Of a DNA stretch of 64,000 bases, positions 46,897 to 57,100 are shown one piece after another (the first letter of the stretch is position 1; each line of letters starts with the position of its first letter). The position numbers and the translations under genes were made by a program. The notes beneath the pieces were generated by a model. The model did not search any database. It saw nothing but the letters and a program-made list of their open reading frames with translations, and was not told the DNA's origin. Origin of the DNA: Babylonia areolata. Its lineage: Eukaryota > Mollusca > Gastropoda > Neogastropoda > Buccinidae. The stretch covers positions 40,546,329 through 40,610,328 of the forward strand of contig NC_134878.1 of assembly GCF_041734735.1 (NCBI RefSeq), written 5' to 3'.

Positions 46897-47052
46897 TTCT
46901 TGGACACTCTCCCAGCTTGGTGCCTTTCCCTTCTGGAATGTCCACCTTTTTACGTTCGGCATTGGGCAAGTTGATTGTCACCTCCAGCCTCTCCACTTTC
47001 TTCTTTTCACGTTTACCCGAAGTCAGTTCCACTGGTCGTTCCAACAATCCCA
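46897..47052 (-). CDS. DEK: DEK exon, basic linker
   Basis: 156 bases, acceptor GTCACAG and donor GTAATG (weaker than the others but with GT). Encodes the end of a split Leu codon and then GLLERPVELTSGKREKKKVE, RLEVTINLPNAERKKVDIPE, GKGTKLGECPR. The GKREKKKVERL block and the later GKGxKL motif are shared with vertebrate DEK (EGKREKKKVERL and GKGQKLCEIERI). This stretch is Lys-rich and probably helps in DNA binding and nuclear entry. Phase is 1 at both ends, fitting its neighbours. Confidence 0.92.
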
Positions 47053-47827
47053 CTGTGACAAAACAATCATATAAATACTGCAAATTATAATTATAATTGA
47101 AAGAGATAATGACTTTACACAAAATAATCTGAAAATAATTGATTACACAACCATGATTTAAGGGGACCCAAAAAACAAAACAAAAACACACACAAACATC
47201 TATGATTTCTGAACGACTGAAACATTTGAGTTTTGAATACAGTATTTATACTCAGTTTTGCATCCTGGCAGCACTAAATGACTAATGTCACAACACTTGA
47301 GGCTTCTCTAAAAATAATGAAAAATCCTATGTTGCCAGAAGTTGAACTCAGAAAACACTGCATCTTAATATTCAAGGTCAACTTTAAATCAAGCAATCCA
47401 ATGTAAAAACAGCTCGTTTTTAAAATACTAACTAGCAGAAGACACAAGAGGTGGCACTTCTGAACTCCAGCCATCATCCAGAACAAAACATACTCACACT
47501 TTTTAGCAAGAACTTCATCCATGTCCCACAGATGAACCAAAATGGGAAAAGGAAGTCACCAAAAGAGAGTGAAACTAAAAAGAAACGTTTGACTTTTAAG
47601 TGAATTACTCTGTAATACAGCACTGTATTAACTTTCAACAGTATTTAAACTTTTAAAACCCTTTCAGTGTCAGGGGGGAAACAGCAGAAAGTTGTGTTTC
47701 AGGTCATAAAACATTATCCAAAACAATAAGCCTAAAACTGAGAAAATGGTCTGGATATACCACTCTAGACGAACTGTGTGAATTTTCAACCTTCCAGAGC
47801 TCCTTCCAGAGCTATTTCTTTTTCTGA

Positions 47828-47847
47828 TGACGTCATCAGTGACGTCA
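47828..47847. promoter_or_regulatory. Two CRE-type palindromes
   Basis: TGACGTCA occurs at 47828-47835 and again at 47840-47847, 12 bases apart centre to centre. This is the perfect cAMP-response element bound by CREB/ATF proteins. The sites lie in the first visible DEK intron. A third copy sits at 48313-48320 inside the piggyBac-like MITE. Function is unproven. Confidence 0.35.
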
Positions 47848-48016
47848 TTATGCAGGTACATAATACGTTTATGGCAGTCAAGGGGTTTTAACTGCTGATT
47901 GTTTTTGGCACCCAGGTTGTGTGCAACAAGAGAGAGTTTTCTGTTGAACAGCAATTATTCTTCATCACTTCCCCTTCATAAAAATTCAGTTTACTACACC
48001 TCCGTTCATGTTTTAA

Positions 48017-49144
48017 CCTTTCCCGTACGTCGTGGGTGTGAAATCACCCAGACAAGTGTTTTTGCTCTGTAACTCAAGTAATATTGAAGCCACTTCCACA
48101 TAATTTCATGACTTTGTCCATAATATAGTTTACTACATATCCGATGAACATTATTTTCTTTTATACATAAACAAAGAAGTTATTAATCAATTAATATCCC
48201 TGTACGTCGTGGGTGTGACGACACCCATACTCCCAAAGAATAAACCTTGCACGCCGTACGTCGTGGGTGTGGAGCCACCCATGCAAAGCTTGCGCGCCAT
48301 GCGTTGTCGACGTGACGTCACTTGGGCTCGCTACAGAGAGAGATCAGAGTGACCTTGTCTTTTGTTGATCGTATCCCGGTTCAAGTCTGCGGCAAGTTTT
48401 ACTCTAAAGTTGTAACTAATTTCAGAAAACAATATTTATTGCACTAGATATCTTCAACAATATTGAATGAACTGTTTTTCTTGTAGAGAATGATCGGGAG
48501 CAACTGATTGATAGCTTTTTATCTAGTTGGAATTAAAGTGCCTTTCTAAGAACTGGATATTTTTGTAAGTCTGAAATCAATTGATCTAAAATCTAGTTGA
48601 TGTAGAAATTTTATTCTTATCCTAATCTGTTCAAAGTAGAGAAAACCCGACTATGGCTAAAAAAAAGAAAAGATAGTTGATATAGAAATTTTATTTTTAT
48701 CCTAATCTGTTCAAAGTAGAGAAAACAACACTCTCTTCTCACGGGCAAAACTTATTCACAATGCGCCTGGTCAAGCACTGGAGTAAATAGCCTACACGCA
48801 CAAGTGGAAACTGCGCATGCAAGTCTGCTGAAGAAAAGTCAAATTTGCTTTACGGACAGGTGTGGGTTACTGTGCACCCACGATGTACGGCAAGGTCTTA
48901 TTTCTTCAGTGAAACCATGGGTGCCTACACACCCACGACGTACAGCGAAGGGTTAGTTCGTACACAGAAACCATGGGTGCCTGCACACCCACGACGTACA
49001 GCGAAGGGTTAGTTCGTACACAGAAACCATGGGTGCCTGCACACCCACGACGTACAGCAAGGGGTCATTCCTTCTTAGAAACCATGGGTTTCTGCACACC
49101 CACGATGTACGGCGCGCAAAATTTTAGGCGACGTACGGGAAAGG
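48017..49144. mobile_element. PiggyBac-like MITE with arrayed subterminal repeats
   Basis: A 1128-bp element with perfect 16-bp terminal inverted repeats, CCTTTCCCGTACGTCG at 48017-48032 and its complement at 49129-49144. It is flanked on both sides by TTAA (48013-48016 and 49145-49148), the target duplication of the piggyBac superfamily. CGTACGTCGTGGGTGTG-type units recur in the left part (near 48026, 48212 and 48259). Their inverted counterparts form a near-tandem array on the right, with units of about 55-60 bases from 48868 to 49120. The middle holds a direct duplication of about 52 bases (48598-48650 and 48677-48728). There is no coding capacity, so transposition would need a transposase supplied elsewhere. 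Confidence 0.8.
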
Positions 49145-49148
49145 TTAA

Positions 49149-49991
49149 CTGACTTTGTCCTCTAAATCACTTTGTCTGATGGAAAATAGTCATCATCAAG
49201 TGAACGTTTATTCCTTCCTGGGACCAAACAAACCATTTGGAAATGAAATTGTATTCAGGGTCAATGCTTGCTTACAATTACGAAAGAAGTTTTGATCTGA
49301 GTACCTCCATTTCTTATTTCAGACCATATTATGCAGTCTTTTGTGAGTACTTTATTATTGCCAAGATTACTGTCCTTAAACCATACCACTAAAATGGTGA
49401 ATGACACATTTTTTTCACTGTGCCTATTTTTCTACCATTTTAGTCACATGTAATGTTTGTCACTAGGTATTCTTACAATTTAGCAGTCAATATAAAGAAC
49501 AATAATTTTTTCAGAAACAGTTTTCTTCACCATTTGTTTGAAAATGTAACTGATTATTCAAGAAATAATGCAAAGGCATAAGTCTGAAATCACTATTGTT
49601 TTGTGTGTGTGTGTGTGTGTGTGTCTGTGTGTGTGTGGTGCATGTGTAAATGTGTATGTGTGTGAGTGTGTTTCATGTAAATGTGCCATTTGAACCCATA
49701 TGCATATCTATGCCATAACGATTAAGGTTAAAACAGTCATAATTCTGCCTGGCTGGGACCATCCTCAGCTGATCAAGCATCCAGTATATACTCTTTCAAT
49801 CATGTTCAACAATTCTACTTCACGAAACTGTTTTCACACCTTAATCTTAATTTTTGATTGTGTTGAATGAAAATTTCTTTTGGGGGGGGGGGGTTGGGGG
49901 GGGGAGTTTTCATCAGTGACCCTACCTGTCAATCTCCAAAAACTTGAGATTTATTTTAATGATTAAATCTTCAATAATGCAATTTACATAC
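49149..49991. other. DEK intron part with a TG microsatellite and G run
   Basis: A TG tract lies at 49597-49638 with further TG-rich sequence to 49670, and a G run sits at 49880-49902. No gene is seen. Confidence 0.55.
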
Positions 49992-50130
49992 ATGGTGGTT
50001 CTTCATCATCATCTTCCCCTTCGGATTCCTCATTGGGCTCTTCCTTCTGAGCAGGCTCCTTAATTTTGCTGTCCTCTTGATCAGAGTCCTCTTTGGTCTT
50101 ACTGGTGTCTCCATTTTCAGAGACATCCAT
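49992..50130 (-). CDS. DEK: DEK first coding exon, acidic N-terminus
   Basis: 139 bases after a TTTTTATTTGCAG acceptor, beginning exactly with ATG. Encodes 46 residues: MDVSENGDTSKTKEDSDQED, SKIKEPAQKEEPNEESEGED, DDEEPP, plus one base. Acidic N-termini of this length are typical of DEK. The ATG at the exon border is the likely start, although the frame stays open upstream to 50277, so an earlier start in an unspliced leader cannot be excluded. A 5' UTR exon must lie at higher coordinates. The tip of a MITE lies 16 bases upstream of the acceptor. Confidence 0.85.
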
Positions 50131-50146
50131 CTGCAAATAAAAACCA

Positions 50147-50177
50147 GAGGCAAGGCCTTCAAGACTCACTTGTGATA
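50147..50177 (-). repeat. Terminal tip of the MITE family of 7604-12913
   Basis: GAGGCAAGGCCTTCAAGAC followed by TCACTTGTGATA is the same terminal sequence as at 7610-7640. Similarity stops at once on the other side, so only the tip remains. It lies 16 bases from the acceptor of the first DEK coding exon. Confidence 0.7.
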
Positions 50178-50359
50178 GACACTCTATTGTATAATCATGA
50201 GGAAAAGAAATGAGAGGGATCATTAAAAATGTTTCTGTATTAAATATTATTTTACATAATGACAATGTTCCACACACAGCTCATATACATAAAGTGTGTA
50301 AATGGTACAGCTTGAACACAGTGTGTGTGTGTAAATAGTATCTATTCTCTGGTGTATCT

Positions 50360-50770
50360 GCCCTGAGACAGGGTGTCCCTCTGGGTTTGTCCTACTTTGT
50401 GTGTGGCTCCTCTGTCAGATTCAGTCATGCGATGTCACATGAGAGCTTTGCTGATGACACTAACTTTATGGGTCTGCCTCCACAGCTGAAATTGATGCAC
50501 TGTTGACTCAGACACAGGAGTGCATTGCAAACCTAAAGGACTGAATGACTCAATAAGATGCAACTTATTACTTAATGATGATAAGGCAATTCATAATAGC
50601 CTGTCCAAAAAAGTTTTCAAACATCCTTTTCCCATCTCTGTTCTGATTAATAGCACACCTGTTTTTTTCTTCTGTTCACAGTCTTGGTCTGATCCTAGAC
50701 CAATCTTTCCTTCCAACAGCACATTTCAAATATCTGTTAAAGTTGCCTATCTGGAACTGCACATAACAGT
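50360..50770 (+). pseudogene. CR1-type LINE reverse-transcriptase fragment
   Basis: Frames on the + strand read a GVPQGS-like turn and LFCVWLL (near 50365), FADDTNFMG (near 50450, the RT active site), EIDALLTQTQECIANLKD (near 50490), a KKVFKHPFPISVLINSTPVF run (near 50610) and LGLILDQSFLPTAHF (near 50690). This is the RT palm-to-thumb order of CR1-like LINEs. Several frameshifts and stops are present. The fragment is unrelated in sequence to the I-group LINE in this window. Confidence 0.65.
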
Positions 50771-51299
50771 TCTGTTCCACTGATACAAACAAAATCTCGT
50801 TATTTATTTATTTATACTGATAGTCTTTCCATCTAAGATGATGATATTAGACTGAAAATAAATGATATTATTATTATTATTATTTGGATTATTATCATTC
50901 TTATCATAATGATGACTGTTAGTATAAATTAGAAATCAACATTTCTGTATATTCAAATGAAAAGGGCGGCGGTTGAGGTGGAGGGGAGGGGGCAAGGGGG
51001 AGGGGACTAAAACGAAGGAAGGAAGAGAGAGAGAGAGACAGGCAGAACAGACAGAGAAAACAGAATGTGGAAAAGAGTACAAAATCTAAAATGGAGAGGG
51101 TGAGTGTCAGTGATTGGAGAAAGAAAAAACATAATATTGGAAGGGTGTGTGTGAGGCGGGACAGTGAAAGCGGGATTAGGACAGAAAAAAATTATCAATA
51201 ATCAAATATTGTATGCACTACTTCTGTAGATTATTATTTGAAAAGAGGTTCATATGGGGACCCTACAATAAACAACCAACTGGACTATTTAACACATAA

Positions 51300-51760
51300 C
51301 TAGCTAACTTTCATAAAGAACAGTTTGAAATATACAGCTTTTTCCAAAAAAAACATTTGAAACTGGTAACACGTGTTCCTTAATTTCTGGAGGCAAGAAA
51401 GGTTTCATTACTAAACAGCGGGTTAAAACGTGCTCTGCTGTTAAATGTCCCTTGCAAATGCATTCAATATTTTCATATTTTGTGTATGGGGCATTTAGTA
51501 ATAACCTAAATGCCATACTCTTAACAGCTCTGCCAGTTCTTTTAGCATTTATAAGGCAGAAGTGTTAACTTCTAAAGACAGAAGGAATTTTGCATATTTC
51601 TTTCAACAATATTACACATTTCAGATGTTGATAAACGATGAGGAAGTTCAATTGCATTTAAAGCGTTTTTAACTCCAAGCTTAGCAAGATGATCTGCACG
51701 TTCATTAGAGAAAAGTCCACAGTGTGAAGGAATCCAGCACGTTTTCAATATTTGTTCATC
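51300..51760 (-). pseudogene. C-terminal LINE fragment: RNase H end and Cys/His tail
   Basis: On the minus strand I read WIPSHCG, FSNERADHLAKLGVKNALN (near 51700, the last RNase H motif with catalytic Asp) and then a tail CICKGHLTAEHVLTRC (near 51440). The order is that of I-group or Nimb-like ORF2 C-termini. Frameshifts separate the two parts. The sequence differs from both other RNase H LINEs here, so it is a third lineage. Confidence 0.6.
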
Positions 51761-52034
51761 TCATTTGAATACAGTGAATCAATGATCTTATTTCAAAAAT
51801 GATGTTATAATTCATGTTCGTACAACCTGATTTGACAGACTGAAGAACTGATATTGAATTGACACAAAATAAAACATTAATCAAGTTTAGGGGCAGATCA
51901 AATAGATATGTTAATGCCATAAGGATGGCAAATTAATTCAAAATTTGAGAATATGACTTTTCAATTTTCAAAGCAGGAATTGCATATCCAGAACCAGCAA
52001 ACTGATTTTCTAGAACAGAAACCGTCTGCATATA

Positions 52035-52035
52035 C

Positions 52036-52094
<59 letters not shown>
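52035..52094. repeat. TA/TG microsatellite at a LINE 3' tail
   Basis: A TA run is followed by about 20 TG units. On the minus strand this continues the CACACA tail of the LINE at 52095-52817, so the microsatellite seems to have grown from the LINE tail. Confidence 0.75.
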
Positions 52095-52095
<1 letters not shown>

Positions 52096-52817
52096 ATCAA
52101 GATTGATGATGACCATCGTTGTCATCCAGCTGGGGGATGGGGGAAGGGTGGTGGTGGTGGGGGGGGGGATGCTCATGAATCTGTGAGTGCGCAGATGGCT
52201 GAATAGTCCAATCTGCGCACGAAATGTTCGCTGACAGTTGGGGCAGACAAAGACAGGCATATCATTGTCAGGAGCTTGTTTGCCCGTGACTTTTCTGCCT
52301 GCCTCTTCTGAACAGCTGCAGCAGTCCTGTTGGCCTTACACAACTTGGCACCTCTGTGCACAGCTGCGCACCATTTGTCACGGTCCACTACAGATTCCTC
52401 CCAGGAGTCAGGGTTGATATCAAACGCTTTCAGAGAGACTTTCAGAGTATCTCTGAAGCGCTTCTTCTGACCTCCTTGTGATCTCTTCCCTTGTTGCAGC
52501 TCGCCATAGAGCCTTTTGGCCAGCCAATGGTCTGGCATGCGCGCCACGTGTCCAGCCCCAGCGAAGCTGGGACTGCATCAGGATGGTGAAGATGCTGGGA
52601 AGGGTGGCTTTTGCAAGCACCTCTGTGTCTGGGGTCCTGTCTTGCCACTTGATGTTCAGTAGCTTCCTTAAGCATGTTGTGTGGAAGTGGTTCAGCTTCT
52701 TGGCATTGTCGTTGGTACACTGTCAAGTTTCACAGGCGTACAGTAGTGTGGGGAGAACTACTGCTCTGTAGACCTTTAGCTTGGTCTCAAGACCAATGCC
52801 TCTTCTGTTCCGGACAT
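52095..52817 (-). pseudogene. RTE-like LINE, 3' half of a copy split by an insertion
   Basis: The minus strand reads NRRGIGLETKLKVYRAVVL then LPTLLYACET near 52770, followed by AKKLNHFHTTCL-type sequence, the RWGWTRGAHA region, KKRFRDTLKVSLKAFDI and a C-terminal C2H2 finger, CPNCQRTF then HLRTH (near 52215). It is a second member of the family at 27532-28147, with at least one frameshift near 52540 and a stop near 52720. At 52817 the LINE breaks off exactly where the piece at 63656 would continue, with a 10.8-kb insertion between the two. Confidence 0.75.
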
Positions 52818-52830
52818 TAGGTGGCGGCAG

Positions 52831-54178
52831 CCCCCATGGCCGATACCGGGAAACCTATGAACGCCTAAAAAATTGACTAATTTTGAAGTGCATTTTCTCA
52901 AATTTGATTTCATTTTGTGAAAAACTATCCAACTGAAATAATTATTTATCATCCATATTTTTAATTTTTATTGTGTTTGCTTTATGCAATGCTGTGAACG
53001 AGTTCGCGAATGGAAGAAAAAGAAGTGTACTGTAACGCGAAATAGCGATCCTTGTTCAATGGCGGCCGGCGTCTTTCTGAGCGCGACACAGTTTCAACCG
53101 CATAAGCTTAGTGGAAAAAATCGCATCCGTTGTTTTCCATTCATTGGTTACTGTTCGAAAAACTGGAAGCCGTGAAAGGCGAAAGTTCAAGGAGAACTTT
53201 CGTGTGTTTTTTTCCAAGCCTTGGGCGAAGTAGGGTAGTTAGATCTGAGCGCAAAGTTACGGGAAATTTTTCGGCTATCTTTCAACGCCTCGCGCAGTTC
53301 GAAAAAGAAATCTGGCCCTACGTGAAACTGTATGAACGGTAACGAGCATTTTCTGCTGATTCAATGGTATCCGAAACTATGATTTTTGATCCATGAGCAA
53401 TTTGCTCAAGCGATTCAAAAGCAGGTACCCCTCTTCGTCAGTTGCGTCGGCCCAATCAACATTCGACACAGGAGAGCGGCACTTCATCTAACACAAAAAT
53501 GGCATTGTTTTTCCAGAAAAATCTGAAGTTTCATCGGTAAGTTTTATATTATTTTTTAAAACGAATGTCTTTAGCACTTTCATGCATAATATTGAGCTGA
53601 AATTCTTTGAATCAGGATTTTGATCGATGTCAGTAACTGAGCAGACACCTTGGACACCTTTAAGTCTAGGGTGCCCCCCAATCAGTAGTTAATTAGATAA
53701 TAGGTCCCCTACCCCCCTCCCCCCCCTCTTCCCCCCCCCCCCCCTCTCTTACCCTAATATTTTTTGGGGGGTTTAATTTATTTTCGGGGCCCTGCTGTCT
53801 TCGATCAGCAAGGGACCGGCTAGCTCGGAACGGCGAAAAGTGAAGTGATAGTAGCCTGCCGGAGAACCCACTTAGAGTAGGACTAAGTTTACATCCTCAC
53901 TAATAGGTCTGTCACTTTCTGTAGCTTGTTTTTCTTTCATCGCAACCCAACAAAAACGGCGTAAAAATCAAATTGATGATTGTGGCCGTCAACGCAGTGA
54001 AAGGTGAAAGCAGCTTGGATCTATTTCATCAGTGTTTTCGTAACGTGACACCGTGTTTCAATCGGAACACGATTTATTTTTTTTCTGAGTAAAACACACA
54101 AAAACTATTGATACAGAATGAAAAATGGACATGTTAAAACGGAGCCCATGAATTCCAATTACTAATATTTGATTGATA
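52831..54178. other. Left internal part of the 10.8-kb insertion
   Basis: The first 600 bases are richer in CpG than the surroundings (GCGCGAC, GGCGGCCGGCG, CCTCGCGCAG near 53060-53300). C runs lie at 53700-53750. A + strand frame at 52984-53175 and another at 53130-53342 overlap here, but neither is recognised. This could be the promoter and start of a lost transposase gene; that is a guess. Confidence 0.4.
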
Positions 54179-57100
54179 GGAGAGGTTTCGTATTATACTC
54201 CATGTTGGTGTTTAATATCTTACCATGTCAAACTGATGCAAACTAGGCCTATTGGTTTGCTCTACTTGGCCAAATTTCGCGCGGCTAACGGTTTGATAGA
54301 CGGGGAGTGGGGCCCAACCCGCTCTTCAGCCAAAATCAAACGCCTCTAAAATCTATTAGCGCTTAATCATTCCGTGGCCATGAACAAACATGCCCCATGA
54401 GAACCACGGCGGAGACGCAGGAGGGGCGGCCGGGAGCGGGCATTCGATGTTTGACATGGGTAAGTATATTTAACACCAAACATGGAGTAAATTTCGAACT
54501 CCTCCCTTTTGGGGTCAATAAAAATTCATGTCCCAAAAAGATGGAGAATTTAAAGCAAATGGGGAGGGAAGGGCCCACTGGTTTTTTAAAGGGGGCCCCT
54601 TTTAATGAGCGGCAGTTTTTAGCGCGGGCAAGGGGGAAAACCCCTTGGAACCCTCAGCCCCGGTTTTACGGAAATTTGAGGTAGAAATTTATGAAAAGGG
54701 TTTTCGCGCCAGGGAAAGGGTGCCTCCAAAAACATGCTGCGTTGGCATGAGTGTGGAAAACAGCCGAAGTAGCTATGGCCCCGCACTTTTGTGCCCCCTT
54801 GGGGTGAAGCAGTTTATATCCCTGTGTGAAAGAGAGTAGGGTCTCCCAATGACTTGGGAAACCCGGGGAAATGGGTTTTCCTGGGAGCGATTTTCTTTTC
54901 TTGTAATTTTTATTGAGGGGGTTAGCGAAACCCCTTTTAGAAGAAAAGCCTATGGGGAGACCTATCCCAATTAAAAATTTTAGGACAACGAAAAAGGACA
55001 GGTGCCCTTTTCCCCATCATTTTTTGGGGAAAAAATATCAGGACAAGGTCTGACTCCCCCCAGAGAGGGGGGAAAGGAACCTTTAGGGTCTTTGGGTTTT
55101 TAGCCCGAAAAAACTGGAAGGAAAACGAAAAGTGATGGAAACCCTCTCTGTGGAAAGGGCCCGATCTTGTGGCCCTTTCACTAAGGCCCCTGCAGTCATT
55201 CTTTGCCCGCCTGTGGCCAGCCCAGAAAGGGGGGGGTGGTTTGAGGGTGAGGATGTCAAAAGGGAATAGTCCCAAAAGGTAGGAAAAAGGGTGTTTTCGA
55301 ATGAAATTTTAGCACCGGGAAAAAGTCCCCGAGGGGCACTTTCTGGGGGGGCCTTTTCCCTTTCCCTTTAGAGGGGCAACCCCCAGCCCCTCTCTGAGCA
55401 GGCCCCAAACCGGTTCCCAAAGGGGGAAACCCCTAGCTGTTTGCAATGTGGTACAGAAGGCCGACCTTTTACCCCCGCCCCGAACTAGCAGACAGGAAGG
55501 GAAAAGAGGGCAGAGAGCCCGAAATTTTGGCCCGTGCATTTTCGTAAAGGGTTTGTAGGGGTAATGCCCCGAAACTGTACACCCCGCAACCCTTTCTTCC
55601 AGCGAAAAATCTAAAAGTCTCCGTTTTTTGCCCCCTTGCTTGGTTTTACTATGGAGAGGGGGGTCAAAAGGAGGCACACCCCTGGGGGCGCAAGCCGACA
55701 CGGGGGCCCACGAGGGGGGCGAGGAAATTCAAGGGGGATGCTGCAGTTCCCACCACACAGCTGCCCGCGTGGGTGGTTGGAGCAGTTGAGGGTTTTGGGA
55801 AAGGGAGTGCCTGAGCGAGGGGGGCCCCAGCAATGGATTTGGTTTCAAGTTCCAGGGGTGGGAACATTTTTTCCCGGGGGCTGAAGGTTTCCGGGGGAAA
55901 ACCCGGTTTTGGGGCTGGCCATTTCGGCCGGGAAGAGGGACAGCTTGGGGGGTGTTTTCCAAACTGTCTTTCCTTTTACCTTTTGGGGCAAATTGGAAAA
56001 GGGGGGGGAAACGCGGGGGGGCAAAACAAAACTGCCCCCAATTTTGGGGAGGGCATCCCACTGGGCCCCGCTTTGGGCGGCAACCCAAGGACGGAAGTGG
56101 GGAAATTTCTTGTTGAACCCAAAGGTTTCCCCCATCGGCCAAAACCCCCTGTTCCAAACCCCTGAAGGCCCGGGCCCTTTTCCAGGGTTTCCCCCTGTGC
56201 GTTTTGACATCTTGGCCCGCTAAGGGCATCTTTCCAAGGGAAATTTGGTTTTTCCCGCTCAGTGTCTCGCTGAAAGGGGCAATGCCCTTGCTGTTTGGGG
56301 GCCAACGGTTGGGGGGAGCCTCCCGTTTCCCCATGGAGGGTCTTTTTGAGTGCGCTCCCCCCCTTTGTTAACATAACATGCGACCGTTCCCTCTTGTCCC
56401 TTTAACAAGGGGGATGGGCTTGGGTGGGGTGGGGGGTTCCCCCCCTGAATTTCAGGAGAGTTTTGCGGAAAATGCCCCCAGTTCCAGAAATTGATGTGGC
56501 CACAGGCGCTCCTCCGGGGACCAAAGGTTTTCCCGCTGCATAAAAGTGAGTCCATGTTTTGGGGGGCCCCAGCCCGGGGGGGCTCTGTGAGAGTTTCACC
56601 CGAAGAGTAGGGTGGGGCCCAAGGGCCCCCCCCTGTGTCCGAAGGGGGGGAAATTTAACCCCTCTATTTTTACCCCAAGGGGAAACCCCTCGCCCAGAAA
56701 ATATTTTGGGTTTTCCCTCCCCGGGGGTGCTTGGGGGCCGGGGCGAAACCTCAGTGGCCCCTGGAGAGGGCGTGAGAACCCTGTCCAGGGAATGGGGGGG
56801 GTGCCGGGGCATTTCATGCCCCAAAAAGGGGAAAAAAGTGTCTGCGCCCGTATCTTGGGAGGAGTGGCGCCCGGGCTGGGAGGAATGCCCCGCGGTCCCC
56901 CGTGATTTGGCGCCCGAGAGGAATATCATAGGAAAGGGGGTTTCGAATCTCATTCCCCAAGAAGTTTGAAGGACGACGTGGGGGCAGGGGAAAATTTTTG
57001 GTCCCTGAGGAAGCCCGTTGGGAGCAAAGGTCTAGGGAAGCTGGCCCTATGACTTTAGGCACAGGGTTTGGATGGGCCAGGAAAGCAAGTCGTCCGGTAA

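Larger units (their letters stand above)
28674..50130 (-). other. DEK: DEK homologue locus, exons 1-5 of the visible coding part
   Basis: Five minus-strand exons join into one open reading frame of 203 complete codons. Donors are GTATGT, GTAATG, GTGAGT, GTAAGT and GTGAGT; all acceptors end in AG; the phases agree at every junction (1, 1, 0, 2, then 1 at the last donor). The product aligns in order with DEK: acidic N-terminus, basic KREKKKVERL, the pseudo-SAP region with LHRLLYNRAGS and FNGFTF, and the SAP box. DEK binds DNA with a preference for structure over sequence and acts in chromatin, splicing and repair (family knowledge). The C-terminal DEK-C domain is not found in the window. No promoter or 5' UTR exon could be identified. 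The introns hold two DIRS copies, a pogo-like element, a piggyBac-like MITE and SINEs. Confidence 0.88.

Noticed and set aside
48868-49120. Regular repeats that could be taken for a CRISPR array
   Set aside because: The units are joined head to tail with conserved whole units rather than unique spacers, they sit inside a TTAA-flanked MITE, and the genome is animal.
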